This document shows positions 1-11,974 of a DNA stretch of 64,000 nucleotides, piece by piece. Under the pieces are notes generated by a model that made no database searches, was not told the DNA's origin, and saw nothing but the letters and a program-made list of their open reading frames with translations. The translations under genes were made by a program, and so were the position numbers. The stretch comes from Fremontodendron californicum (Eukaryota; Streptophyta; Magnoliopsida; Malvales; Malvaceae), in the NCBI GenBank assembly GCA_030761205.1, contig JAULJL010000001.1:36279145-36343144 (forward strand), in the 5' to 3' direction. The stretch's first letter is position 1. Each line of letters starts with the position of its first letter.

Positions 1-1185
1 AAAAAAAAAAAAAAATATTGTTTTGAAAATAATAAAATAATGTTGAAAATTGGTAAGTTAACCATTTAATTTTCATAAGGAACAAAGGTTTTTTTTTACT
101 AGAGATAAAATTAAATTTGATAATTCGTGGTTGTGTCTCGTATTTTATGTTTTTTTGTATGTTAGTTATATTAATATAAAATACAACATAAATTATTAAA
201 TATATCAAAATTTTAAATACTAATATATTCCGTGTATTATATATGTTGTGTTCATCTTATATTTTTATATCGTGTCTAAAATTATCAAATCTAAATAAAT
301 TTTTTTTATTTTAACAACAACAAAAAAAAAAAAAAAAGAAAGACAAAATTAACAAAAAAGAAAAGAAGGACAAAAAAAAAAAAGTTGGCTCCTTTCAAGA
401 AAATGAATTACTACTATAAAGTTTCCTTCTTTAAAAGAAGAATTGTTCCTAGGTCGGACAGCCCATTTAGCCCGGCTTGATAGATTTGGTCCGTATTAGA
501 TCGAATCTGAGTAGAATTTTTTTTTTGTTCTGGATCGATCTGCTCCGAATCATTGTTTAAATAATAAAATTTTATTTTTTTAATTTAATTATAAAAATAT
601 AAAAATATTTTTTAAAATTTTTAATATTAAATCATTTAAATAAATAGTGAAATGGTTCAATAGACTAAGGGTCAATTTGGATGGGCGGTGAGATTAAAAA
701 CAACGATCGAGATGAGATTAATTACTGTACAGGTGAGATTGAGTACTAAGGTGAGATTAAAATCAGTGGTGGGATATGTGTTTAGATTCAAAAGCAGCGG
801 TGGAGATGAAATTAATTGTAGTGAGAAGAAAAAATGACTATTAAGGACATTAGATAAAAATGTGTGTATATATATATATAATAAATTTTTTTAATTTATT
901 TGTTATTTATAAAATTAATAAATAATTAAAATTATATTTATATCAAATAATAATTTTATTAATAAAAATTATAAAAATATATCAAAAAATATTTTTGTAT
1001 TTATTTTTTATTATTCATGTAATTATTTATTTTCATTTAATTTTATATATTTATTAAATTATTATATAAAAATAAAATATAAATTTATTATATAATAATA
1101 AAATTTATTATATAAAAAATACAAAAATTAACCATAAAGTTAAAATTGTAAAAAACCCTCCCCATCGGAGAATTTTTTTTCACTA
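1..1185. other. AT-rich intergenic DNA with decayed repeats
   Basis: No gene is seen. The stretch is very AT-rich with homopolymer runs. About 437-560 resembles one half of the GC-rich hAT-like MITE family found elsewhere in this window (a cggacagcccatttagcccgg-like end followed by an AT-rich core). About 670-860 has GGATGGGCGGTGAGATTA-like motifs repeated with decay, probably another old TIR element. No open frame here looks like a protein. Confidence 0.5.
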
Positions 1186-1333
1186 GAGCATGAATGCTCC
1201 AATGAAAAAAATGGACCAGCACGATCTACCGTGCTGGTCTCTTGTGTGCCAAACACTAAGTACGGTGCGGTTGGGGCAAAAAAAATGCTCCAACCGCACC
1301 ATAATGGGGCTCCCTTTAAATCCAAAGGGAGCC
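1186..1333. repeat. Cluster of four consecutive inverted repeats
   Basis: Four hairpins lie side by side. They are 1186-1199 (6-bp stem GAGCAT), 1214-1239 (10-bp stem GACCAGCACG, 6-nt loop), 1264-1300 (11-bp stem GGTGCGGTTGG, then one mismatch and 3 more pairs) and 1308-1333 (10-bp stem GGCTCCCTTT, 6-nt loop). The block is far more GC-rich than its surroundings. A 61-codon minus-strand frame crosses it but has no support as a gene. Confidence 0.8.
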
Positions 1334-2431
1334 TAACTCAGGTCCGGCTTTGACCTGGATAAGATTAAAAAAATTCGAGCCGCAGAGTCTATTTAAATGG
1401 GGAAAGGAGAGTCCTTTCCAAAAAAAAAATCATTTTAAAATTAGTCGGTTCCATCTCTCTAACTCAAATTTTCGCGGCAGCCAAACAGAAAATTAGCACC
1501 GCCAGTGCCAGCCAGAGCTGCCACTCTAAGGTTATATTTTTGAATATGCCTTGATCCTTCATTTCGCGCTCCCTAAATTCTTTAATTTTAATGTTCAATG
1601 TGTTGTTCTTATTGTTTGTTGAGCGAATCGAATCGAATCTTTACTTTGTCGAAACTTGTTATTCATTACTATTTGGAACTTGATTGAATGCAGAGAAGAA
1701 TTTCTTTGAGCAATTTTTTCTACTATTATGTTTTCACCTCATATAACTATACTTCTTTGAAACAAATAAGTTCCAAGTTTATTAAGTATTATTTATTCCC
1801 TTGATTACAAAAAAAAAAAAAAATGAAGGATATATCTAAGATTATGAATATATGAGTTGATTGCACTTTGCAATGCATTATAGGAATTCTACATGATTAT
1901 GTTGGAGATAAGTCAAATATGAGCATTGAAGCTATGGATTCTCTTGTGCTTCAACTGTCAACTAGAACAAAGATTTAGAGAGAGTTTTTGCCAGAAGTAG
2001 CTTAAACTTAGAGTTCCAAGACATATGATATCAAAGTGCCTACCTAGAGTAATTTTTGACTGTTTTCTTTGCTTCAGAATCACTCTACGAGCTGTAGATC
2101 CATTCCATATAAGGCTGCTCAACGTGGACAAACAACTTACATCTCCCACAACCGCAGATTGTGCTTGTGTACCCAGGAAATGTCAATTATTGTTTGTCAG
2201 GTCGAGAAAGGAGAAGATGAAGATGTCGCTGATAAAGAGACATGGGCAATGGAACCGATAAACAGAATCTTGGAACAAGTTTGGTCAAATTAAATGTCTC
2301 AAGATCAACATGCGCAACTAGTTTTGAAGTGAAAGAGGATTACAAAGTTGAGGATGAACAGGAGAAGTAGAAGAGGATTCTGAAGAGAAAAATCCTCATA
2401 TAGCTCTAGAACCAACAAAATGATGTCCTAA

Positions 2432-2618
2432 TCTATGTTGCTCCAACTCTTCATTTTACTTGAAGTATCTGTGTCTGACACCTGTGTCCGGCCCATATTC
2501 GGACACGGGTATAGAGATATGACCCTCTAAATACATGAAAAAACTTAAAAAATTAAACATACCCATGTCGGACACATATCTATATCCTACACTTACATCC
2601 GAATCCGAGTAATATAGG
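2432..2618. mobile_element. MITE with CTATGTTGCTC-like termini, copy 1
   Basis: The left end reads CTATGTTGCTCCAACTC and the right end GAGTAATATAGG, which are near-inverse of each other. The interior is rich in GTGTCCG/CGGACAC words, giving internal inverted repeats. Copy 2 lies at 3191-3384 and diverged or partial copies near 43690-43860 and 44540-44632, so this is a dispersed family. Confidence 0.65.
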
Positions 2619-3190
2619 TTCTAATGATTGCATCAGATGAGACGGGGTATAGAGTTAGTTAATGAAACGTGTTGGGGCATCTGTTTACGACTTTTGAAGA
2701 TTTGGTTTATGTGGCTGGTTTTGCTGATGGAAATAATGGACTGGAATGGGTTATGATGAGAACGCATGAAAATTGAGATGTGAGAAAATGTAAAGAATGG
2801 ACTAATGCTGCAAAGATTTCAGAATGTTTTAGGCATCATTTCATATCAAAAGGGAGCCTTTTTTTTTTTAATGGTGCCTGGTGTTTGCTGCATGACTTTG
2901 AACATATTGTGATTGCTGAAATCTGATTGTATAAGAGAGATCACCATGAACAGCTAATTCTCTCGAGGACAAGATCCACAGGAAAGAGCAGAGGAGAGAA
3001 AAAGAAGAATTATTATAAAAGCTTTCATAAAGAAAGACTGTGAAGCAGAGTACTATAATGAATACAGGTATGATGCAATATGAATATAAATAAAGAAATG
3101 AGTTTCAATAACTATATTTGTTACCTATGTTCTATTTTGTCCTGGCTGGCTCATGCCAAAGTGAGGCCTGAACAACTTAAAAGTAATTAG

Positions 3191-3384
3191 ATGCTATGTT
3201 GCTCCGACTTTTCATTTTTTTTGAAGTATCCGTGTCAGACATCTGTGTCCGGCGCATATTAAGACATGAGTGTGGGGATATGACCCTCCAAATACATGGA
3301 AAAACTTAAAAAAAACTGAGCATACCTGTGTTGGACACATACTCGTATCCGATACTCACACTTGAGTTCGAGTAACATAGATTA
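3191..3384. mobile_element. MITE with CTATGTTGCTC-like termini, copy 2
   Basis: The ends are GCTATGTTGCTCCGAC and GAGTAACATAGATT. The interior lines up with copy 1 over its whole length, including the shared words ATATGACCCTCCAAATACATG-like and GTCCGGC. About 190 bp. The difference from copy 1 is visible by eye, so the insertions are not recent. Confidence 0.65.
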
Positions 3385-4433
3385 GATGTGACTCAAAAGC
3401 CACATGATGATTAGCACAACTCTGTCAAAATCCCATCATGCCATGAAGATTAAACTGATATGTAGGTAATACATTGTCTAATAAAAATGCAAGTAGTATG
3501 CTTGTAAATTTGTAGGTACATATGTGCATCCACTTATATAAGTTCTTATATCTTTTTAACTGCTCCCAAATGTTAGCAAATTTATGTGAGGGCTGTATGC
3601 TGCATGTATTTTCCATGCATCCAAGACATTTTAGGCAATATTAGGTGCATATATTGCTGCTGATATAACAGAGACAGAATTGAGCTCGCATGGCTATAAG
3701 TGCTAGAATGACATATCATCATCTAACTTGTTGCAGGAAGACCATTATGAAGGCTGATTCCCGGTTTGTAGGCATTACATTACTCAATGGGCATGGATTT
3801 AGCACCAAACTGCTGATATTTTTTTTTTGGGAAAGACATTAGAAGTTTGATGTATTAAACTAGTAATCATGCACCACACCAACAGAAAGATATTCCATGC
3901 AATTGGTGCAGAAAGCAAACTGATAAAGTGTATTATTCAATTCTCAAGTGCCTAAAGGGCTTCAATTTTGATGCTATAAGCAGGTTCTCATGATGTTTGC
4001 TATTCATTTTGAGTCATAATGATGGAGCATCTTTCTTTGACTTGTATGTTAGGGAGTATAATTAGCTTCTTTGGGGCCTTGCACAACCTACAGCTAATGA
4101 GTATGGATTGTGGGAGAATCTGTACAATTTTGATTTCTCCATCATTTTTTTAATGGAAAACAATTAAGAATGATCCTAATAACTTCAGCATTATCAATAG
4201 TGGACTGATGCAAGCATTAGTTTCATTCAGGGTCAATATCAGGCAAGTATATGTGATAATCTCTTTCTTATATAGAGTTGATTCATCTTTGTCACCTGTA
4301 TTTCACAAAATTGTATACTGGCCAGAAAAATTCCAGGGATTCAATTTATAATATGTGATAATCTTTTTCTTGTATCAGAAATAATACTCAATTTCATGCA
4401 GAAATTCAAAAATTTACACCCAAAGAAACAAGG

Positions 4434-5222
4434 TTAAGAACAGAACAACCTAGAAAACAAGTAGCCATGGCAGCCCTGAATAGTATCAAGTAGAGGGGCC
4501 GTTTGGCAAGCATCCTCAACCGGACGGTCCATCCATTTTTTGGACATAGCTTCAGCAACAGGAGCAATCTGATGCTGTAACACAGCAGCACCCATAGGTC
4601 CAACTAAATTCAACCTTGTTGCAGCTGAAATAACATCTCTCATAGTCATAAACATGTAAGCTCTTTGACTGGTTCCACTGTCCATCCCTACAAGTCCACA
4701 GATGAGCCCAAAGACAGGAGCATGGTGGAAAGAGACAACCCCAGAACCAATACAAACATCTCTCATCGATTTAATTGATGGAACTTCAGTAAAGACAGAG
4801 GCAGCCACTCGCATGAGAGAAGATCCTTGTGAAACTGATGCCTTTCGACCCACTTCATTAGTTAAAGTTGCATCTAAGATTCTGTCAACTTTCTGCCAGT
4901 TCTCTAAAGTAGGGTTCATAGTTGTGGAGTAAACAAAAGGGAGGATTAAACTCCCAGTATTCTCTAACAAATGAATGATAAAAGTTTTCAGATCATCAGG
5001 GCCTGAGACTAAACGCGCCTGAATTGCTGCCTCGAGACCAAAGGAGTGAGCAAACCCACCTGTGGGAAGAATAGAATCCAGGAGTTGCCATTGGCTCCAC
5101 TGCAAAGTAGAGTCTATAGGTACATCTCTCTTTCTTTTTTTGTCTGTTTCAACCAAATCTTGATCCATCGGAAGACAGCAATAACCCCTGCAGGGAATCA
5201 ATCTTGATTCTTGATTAATCAC
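4434..5222 (-). CDS. UREF: Urease accessory protein UreF
   Basis: UreF is part of the UreD-UreF-UreG complex that loads nickel into apo-urease in the cytosol. The single exon encodes 262 residues. The UreF core is plain: QWQLLDSILPTGGFAHSFGLEAA near residue 45, then HHAPVFGLICGLVGMD, SAATRLNLVGPMGAA, and the plant-typical C-terminus HGYLFSRLFCS. Its length and ending match Arabidopsis UREF, so the gene looks complete and intronless. The true start may be the second Met (5166-5168, MDQDLVETD), giving 244 residues, because the first 18 residues do not resemble known UreF N-termini. It is transcribed away from the DnaJ gene that starts at 5934, so the two may share a promoter region. Confidence 0.93.
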   Translation of the reverse strand: MINQESRLIPCRGYCCLPMDQDLVETDKKRKRDVPIDSTLQWSQWQLLDSILPTGGFAHSFGLEAAIQARLVSGPDDLKTFIIHLLENTGSLILPFVYSTTMNPTLENWQKVDRILDATLTNEVGRKASVSQGSSLMRVAASVFTEVPSIKSMRDVCIGSGVVSFHHAPVFGLICGLVGMDSGTSQRAYMFMTMRDVISAATRLNLVGPMGAAVLQHQIAPVAEAMSKKWMDRPVEDACQTAPLLDTIQGCHGYLFSRLFCS

Positions 5223-5933
5223 TCTTTTCGGGACTTCTGGGTATCTTTTTCAGAGTGTGCGGGGAAATGGGCATGTCTGGTGAAGAATTGAAGATTGGTG
5301 AGGCATGTCATTTGGTGATTTAATTATTTTTCTCTGCAATGCTCCTTTGACCTAAGTGAGTAAACAGATTCAGTAAAGAAAGGAAAAGAAAGCAAAACAA
5401 GGCCCATGCCTTCGACTGCGAAAAGCTACAGCCCTTTATTCGTTCAACATGTCGACACGCAATTATTTTTGCTTTGGGATGGTCCAGCAAAGACTTTTTT
5501 TGGTGGGCAAGATGTGGGTTTCATTCGCAAATCAAAGCCTAACAAGAACCCCACATGATAGGCCCTACCCTCGAAAATCCCGTACCAGATAGCCCACCAA
5601 CAAAGATCAAACCAGCCCACTGACAGCTCTGATCTGATAACTTTAAAAGCAATCCAATAAGCATTTTCACATGATAAGCATCACTATATTGACAGTTAAA
5701 AATACTGCTTTGCTCCCGCGAAAAAGCAGTTACTTTTCAGGTATTTGTTTAATACTGTGAAGAACTGGAAAGGCAAGACAAGCTCGTGGCCCTCAAAAAC
5801 TTTGGCCACCTCTTTCACATTCACTTTTTTTCCTTTCTTCTTTCTTTTTCTCTTCTTTTTAACAGTTATATCCCAAGCTTTGCAACTCTGTCCTCCAAGA
5901 AGCTGGAGCTTAGTACTCGCCACTGAGACAAAA
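5223..5933. promoter_or_regulatory. Divergent intergenic region between UREF and the DnaJ gene
   Basis: About 700 bp separate the two start codons and must hold the 5' UTRs and promoters of both. The DnaJ side has a long pyrimidine-rich tract (5820-5866) ending in TTTTTAACAG, which could be a leader CT-stretch or the 3' end of a 5' UTR intron. I cannot place a TATA box with confidence. Confidence 0.5.
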
Positions 5934-8900
5934 ATGGTGAAGGAAACTGAGTACTATGATGTTCTTGGTGTTAGTCCATCAGCTTCCGAAGAGGAGATTC
6001 GAAAAGCTTATTATCTTAAGGTTTGGAATTTTGGGATCTTTTTTTTTTTCTTTTCTTGGTGATTGGTTTATGTTTTCAATGGTTTTGAGATTTTTATTTT
6101 GTTGATATTAGTTTTAACAAGGATATTGTCATGTTCTTAATCTTTATATTATTCCATGATTTATTTCTCCAGTATATCTCAATTCTCACTAGAATAAGCT
6201 TTAGTTTCTTTGGCATGATCAAATAGAAGAATGAAGGAATAAATTGATTCTTTATTTGTTTGTACTTATCTTCTTTGTGTTTTCTAATGCATTTATTGAA
6301 TCTTGATCCTCCTTGATGATCATGCGTATTCTGTTCTCTCTTTTTCTCCTTTCTTCCTTTTTCCTTTTCTTTTCAATATATTTTGAAGCTAGATCTTGAT
6401 GGACTAATAGAATAAATTCCTTGTTAGTCTAAGTGCCTATGTGGGAGAGGCAGAGATTGTTAATGGAGGATTGAATGTTGAAGGTCATTGAAATTCTGAT
6501 TGTTAGATGATGATAAGACCTGATAGGTTTTAAGGACACTCTTTCATGGCTTCTTAATTTTTTTTTTCATCCCTAAAAACAAACTTTTTCATTAACTATA
6601 TAGTAGTCAAGAATGTTATGATTGGTACAGGCAAGGCAAGTTCATCCAGACAAAAATCCAAATGATCCTCACGCTGCTGAGAGATTTCAGGTAAGTTTAC
6701 TAATTTTGTTGCTAATTTAGCTTCTTTTCCACAGAAGAAGTTCTTTTACCCTGTATGTACAGCCAGTTAATGAAAGGGGTGATTAATGCATTGATAATCT
6801 TCATTTCTCCAGGTATTAGGTGAAGCTTATCAAGTTCTGAGTGATCCTGTTCAAAGAGACGCATATGATCGAAATGGGAAATACAGCATATCTAGGTATG
6901 ACATTCACATTTGGTCTTGATCATACATGTTTTCTGGCTTGGTTAAGTTCTGTTTATTAGGATGACACTATATGCAAATTGATAATTGGTTTTAAGTTTC
7001 TGATGCTTAATTACGAAGCTGTCAACTAGCTCTATTTTAACCTCTTTTCTTAGAAGGCCAGTGTTATATTTTGATGGCATACTAATAGTTCTGAATCCTG
7101 GACACCAAAAAAATGCTTACTCTATGACTAAGTTTACTATTTGAACCTTTACTAATAGTTGCTTAATCATATTTAGAACTTCATTTGCTTGGCTATAACT
7201 TAATCTAAACCTTGGTTCGTAATACCAATAAGTTAACCTTATAACTATTTTAACTTTTTCCTATCTTTTGTTGAGCATCCAATTAAATTATGTTTTTTCT
7301 AAAGGATGTCCTAGTCTCCTAATTATTAGGCCTTTTGGTTCTCAGGGACGCCATGCTTGATCCAACAGCAGTCTTTACTCTTCTCTTTGGAAGTGAATTA
7401 TTTGAGGACTACATAGGACATCTTGCTGTTGCATCAATGGCTTCTTCAGAACTAGCCAGTGAAATAGACAATCCTGAAAAACTGCATGATAAGTTGAAGG
7501 CAAGTGTGCTCCCAAGTTAAACTAATTCCTGAACTTTCATTCCGTAGAAGTGAATGGTCAGTTCTTATCATACATCAAATCAGATGAATGTGTGGAAACT
7601 GCAACATGAATTTTCATTCTTCCTTGACATGTTTATATCTTTATTAATAAGTTGCTTGCATAGTAGCAGTCGTAGTCTGTAATAAAGGTAGTACTCAGTT
7701 GTTAAATAATGGCCTTATTCTATCCTTTGGAAAGAAAGGGGCTTACTGATCTTCTTACCAGGAAATGGTTGGATGATTTATTTTATAGAACTCCTTTTGG
7801 ACAAGTTTTGGTTTATTGAAGTACCAAAGTTATGAATGATGTCCTGTTTTTGATCAAAGTCGTGCCCTGACTTCTGAAACTTCAACTTAACAGAAATATT
7901 TACACTGACATGGTGACTTGTAGATTCTGAAAACATAAGTTCAATGTCACAAAGAGAAACATTGTAATGACTTAACTGCTTCCTGTAGTACATCTGAACT
8001 GAGATTTTGTGAATCCTGCCTGGTGGTTGACATGGCCAAAACTGATTAAACTCTTCAGTGTTATAGAATAATCAGGTGCTTTTTAGTTTCTTATAACACA
8101 TTTTCTATAATCTATAACAGCAGTTTTGTTGTGCAACCTTTAATGCAGGCTGTTCAGAAAGAAAGAGAAGAAAAGCTAGCAAGATCATTAAAAGATTTTC
8201 TTAACCAATTTGTCCGAGGTGATAAAGATGGATTCTTACAGCATGCAGAATCTGAAGCCAGACGGCTGTCTGATACTGGTAAATTGAGTTACTTACGCAT
8301 ATCTAGGTTCCTTTTTTATTTATAGACATATACTGTTAATGAGAGGCTTTTGCTGTGCCAATTAAGTGTTAAACTTCTTATTTGGGTCTGCCTTGCAGAA
8401 TTTAAATCCTGTTACGTTTCTATATTCAGAACTTTCCAAAATAAGCATCTATACATGGCAGTGGATGAAAATCTCAATGACTGCCCTCAACTGTAACCCA
8501 AACATTTTACTCCCCTCACCCTAAAAAAGATTGTGACTAAAATGCTATTCTCAGCACCGTTTGCTGAGGTAGCCTGAAAACAATCATAATCCTCTGACAG
8601 ACTTAAATAATTTTATGGTTCAATGAATTTAACACCAGCATATTATTGCACTAGCCTTCTGGTGCTTCTCTCTGCAGTAAATTTTGATGTTAGTAATCTC
8701 TATTGGCTTGAATTTGCAGCTTTTGGAGTTGATATATTACACACTATTGGCTACATATACTCAAGACAGGCAGCCCAAGAGCTTGGAAAGAAAGCAATTT
8801 ATCTTGGTGTACCGTTTTTGGCTGAGTGGGTTCGCCACAAGGGACATTTCTGGAAGTCACAGATTACTGCAGCAAAAGGCAAGTTAAAAATCTATAAGCA

Positions 8901-10997
8901 CCCTTTCCAAGTTTCCTCCTCCAAAACTCTTCAAAAGCAGTAGTGTCAGGAAGTTCTATCTGCTACTGATATGGTTAGAAATAACTCCAGGTGCTTTTCA
9001 GTTACTGCAACTTCAAGAAGATATCCGCAGGCAATCTAAAATGGATGGTAGTGGCCCTGAAAATGATATTGAATCACATATACACTTATACAAAGAAACT
9101 TTGATGAGCTCTTTATGGAAATTGAATGTCGCTGATATCGAAGTAACCCTTGTACATGTGTGCCAAATGGTGAGTTTCTGTGTATCTTAGCGACTTGATA
9201 CTTGTTTGTATTATAGTAATTCATATAGTTGGATATCTTTGCTATCTGTAGTTTGTCTAGTGAAATTATAGGCTAGGAAATGACCCTTGTTTCAGGGTGG
9301 AAATTAGGAATTTGGTTAAGGCTTTGTTGAACTCAACTTAGGGAATATTACTTCTTTAAACTAGACTATCTTGTTATATACTGGTAAAAATAGTTTTAAA
9401 TTGAAGGATTCTCTTGTAGTTCTGACAATTGGTTTACAGGTGCTGCGGGAAAATAATGTCAAGAAGGAGGAACTCAAAGCTAGAGCTCTGGCTCTGAAAA
9501 TTCTTGGGAAGATATTTCAGGTGCAAAATTCATTAAATTGGCTAAATAAACCATGTTTGAATTTTCATCAATATGTGTCTAATTTGTAATTTATTGCATG
9601 CTTTATGCTTATTGAAGCTAAGGCACAAAAGAAACTAATAGTCTAGTTATATATTGGCACCAAGAGTTACATAAGACATGCTGCATAAAAGAAAAAATTC
9701 ACATTTTATGCTGTAAAATAAGTTGAATGAACTCAAAATGAACAAGAAGAGAGTGGAGAAGGGAGGCAAAGCCTACATTTTTATGGAGTTTCGAGTGTCA
9801 TTTGCCTGCTTTCTTTCCTTTTGTTTTTTCCTGGCAGGACAAATGTTTCATTTGTTTAGATGAAAAAAATAGTAGCTTCTGATGATATTAGGAAGCCTAA
9901 CATACTAAGAATGCATAATAAGAAAGTATTCATATTCTATCACGTGTAATCATTTGGAAGAAATCAAGGGAGATTTACGCTTTGGAACATTGTTTCACCA
10001 GGAAAAACAAGCTCGAAATGGTGGAACATCAAGGAGGAAAAATGTTGCTGAAATAGATGATGATGACGGAAGCAATTCCGACAGCAGCAGTGAAGAGGAG
10101 TCGCCAAGAGCACTTTCGTATCGAACTCCTTTTCTCACTCAGGCATGTTAGAAATTCTTCAGTCCTAATATAAATGTAAAATGCATATGAATTTTATTTT
10201 ATGTTTGACATAGATGCATGATAATAGCACGTTATATATATATATATATATATATGCACAAATCCTGAACGAATGGCAAGATAACGTTCACCTGGTAATT
10301 TTAGAAATTCTATTAAGAACTTTGACAGGTCAAGACGATAGTTAACCTAGATTCTGATCAGATGTAGCTTTAAACTAATCTAAAATTGTAGTCTGATGAA
10401 TTATGGGTGATTATCATTGCTGTAAAACTTTTAATTAATGATCAAGAAAGAACTTTGGAGATATTTGGCCATTTTCCTAGGACAACTTCAGAAATTTGGA
10501 AAAATTATGGTAAAAAGTTGGTTTTTGAGTTTTATAAGCACCAGTTTCCAACTTTCCATTGATACTCTTGTCATAAACTTAAACTAGTAGCTAGTGGCTA
10601 GTGACTACGAGTAGCGAGTAGCACTGCCCTTGAAAATCTACATAAGAATAAAGAAAAGAAGCAAAGAAAATTGTTGCCTGTTAAATCTTTTTGCTAAACG
10701 GGCCATTTGGCTCTTCATCTCGCTTAGGGTTGGCATGCTTCTTAAGGAGAATCCTAGAACTGACAAACAAATCTATCAAATGCTTTTGAAACATTACTGT
10801 CATTGATTGTTTGGAGCTTAAAATTATTCACTTTACTGTTTACTCTGAAATTTTCATGTTCTATGGATTGAAGATGGGAAATGCCATATTTATGAGTTGT
10901 TTCAATTCTCTGGCAGGGTATTGGGAGACTCTTCAGATGCCTCTGTAACCCAGCATTTGATGTGGATGATGATGAAATTGTGTTCAAAAGCAAATGA
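5934..10997 (+). CDS. DnaJ co-chaperone with C-terminal DnaJ-X domain (ATJ10-like)
   Basis: Ten exons by splice sites and homology: 5934-6020, 6631-6690, 6813-6895, 7346-7499, 8149-8278, 8720-8878, 8991-9169, 9440-9520, 10002-10142, 10917-10997. Together they encode 384 residues in frame. The J domain spans residues 1 to about 72 (MVKETEYYDVLGVSPSASEEEIRKAY, with HPD at residues 34-36 and QVLSDPVQRDAYDRNGKY), so it should stimulate Hsp70 ATPase. The DnaJ-X region follows (LLFGSELFEDYIGHLA, VQKEREEKLARSLKDFL, HTIGYIYSRQAAQELGKKA, LWKLNVADIEVTLVHVCQMV), then an acidic/Ser stretch and GRLFRCLCNPAFDVDDDEIVF at the end. Length and order match Arabidopsis ATJ10-type proteins. Introns 4, 6 and 9 start with GC rather than GT; any GT alternative nearby breaks the frame. 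I see no signal peptide. Expected location is cytosol or membrane-associated, by family. Confidence 0.9.
7500..8148 (+). other. GC-AG intron 4 of the DnaJ gene
   Basis: Exon 4 ends TTGAAG at 7499 and the intron begins GCAAGT; it ends TGCAG at 8148. Joining these gives KLKAVQKEREEK in frame, as in the family. The nearest GT (7504-7505) would shift the frame. Confidence 0.85.
8879..8990 (+). other. GC-AG intron 6 of the DnaJ gene
   Basis: Exon 6 ends GCAAAAG at 8878 and the intron begins GCAAGT; it ends TCCAG at 8990. The join gives AAKGAFQLLQLQE in frame. A GT donor at 8883 paired with either nearby acceptor breaks the frame. Confidence 0.85.
10143..10916 (+). other. GC-AG intron 9 of the DnaJ gene
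   Basis: Exon 9 ends CTCAG at 10142 and the intron begins GCATGT; it ends TGGCAG at 10916. The join gives FLTQGIGRLFRCLCNP in frame. Using the GT at 10147 shifts the frame and gives an early stop. The intron holds an (AT)n tract near 10228-10254. Confidence 0.85.
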
Positions 10998-11929
10998 TTG
11001 CATGAGATGTAAATTAGCAAAGACATTTTCTTGCAATACTAAAACCCTTGCTGATGACTGATGACTGTCAAAGTTTATGGTTTATTTTTCATGGAAAATT
11101 CTCCTGAAAATGAAAAAGAAAAAAAGAAAAGAAAACCAAGAAAGGAAAAGAATACACTCTACTTATCCAAAAAAAAAGAATACACTCTGCAAAGAACTTT
11201 ACATAGTTTGGCAAAAAAAAAAATTTCTTCTAAAACTACAAAAGGCATGCTTGAGTAATGATGCCTGTCATCTGAATGCAGTCATGATAGCCATTTTAGC
11301 ATTGTCTTTCCCCATCATGCTTCTTGCAAGAATGATGTTAAGAAAGAGGGTTTGCAATTGAATTGACTTGCTGTTTTGGGACTTGGGATGTAAACACTCC
11401 CAGCTTTTTCTAAACTAATAAAACCCACTCTTGAGGAAATTCAAGTAGGCAGTTTATAAAGCTAGACCAGTCGATATGGGTCTGGGTCCTACTCCTAGGA
11501 TCCAATTCTCTGGCTCAAGTTGCGGTGCTCTTGCTGATCATATGCAAAGGATAGCAGCATGTGCACAAGTCAATAGTTATGACCCAGAAATCGTGCATTT
11601 CTTGTAGGGATAGCGATGGCATGAGCTGCAAAGTAAGTTGTGACTTCATGGTTGATGCCCTGCATCCAAACCTGACAATCCGTATTTTGTGTCGTATTCG
11701 TGTTATTTTCTCATGTTATAATCGAGTTTAAGATATTATACATTTATATAAATTTTGATATGTTAATAATTCGTGTTATATAAATTTTGACACGTTTTTA
11801 TCTTCGTATTGTATTTTATGTCATGTTTTAATTATTTTTTTTGTGTTGGGTCCAAAATTACAAGATTTCCATCCTGGAATCATAACGAGTCGATTATTCG
11901 GATATGCCTCTTACATTCTCCTAGTCCAC

Positions 11930-11974
<45 letters not shown>

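Larger units (their letters stand above)
1336..4400. other. Intergenic region with two MITE copies and no clear gene
   Basis: No recognisable gene. A 74-78 codon plus-strand stretch at about 2025-2293 looks weakly coding (acidic, KGEDEDVADKETWAMEP) and could be a remnant or a noncoding transcript; I cannot assign it. Two copies of a TIR repeat lie at 2432-2618 and 3191-3384. The rest is AT-rich sequence with mRNA-like composition and may include the 3' UTR of the adjacent UREF gene. Confidence 0.4.

Noticed and set aside
1140..1325. 61-codon minus-strand frame over the hairpin cluster
   Set aside because: Explained by the inverted repeats and with no conserved domain or exon signals.
5745..6062. 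Longer DnaJ start within a 105-codon frame
   Set aside because: The upstream part translates a pyrimidine-rich leader; MVKETEYYDVLG is the conserved J-domain start, and the frame runs into intron 1 at its end.
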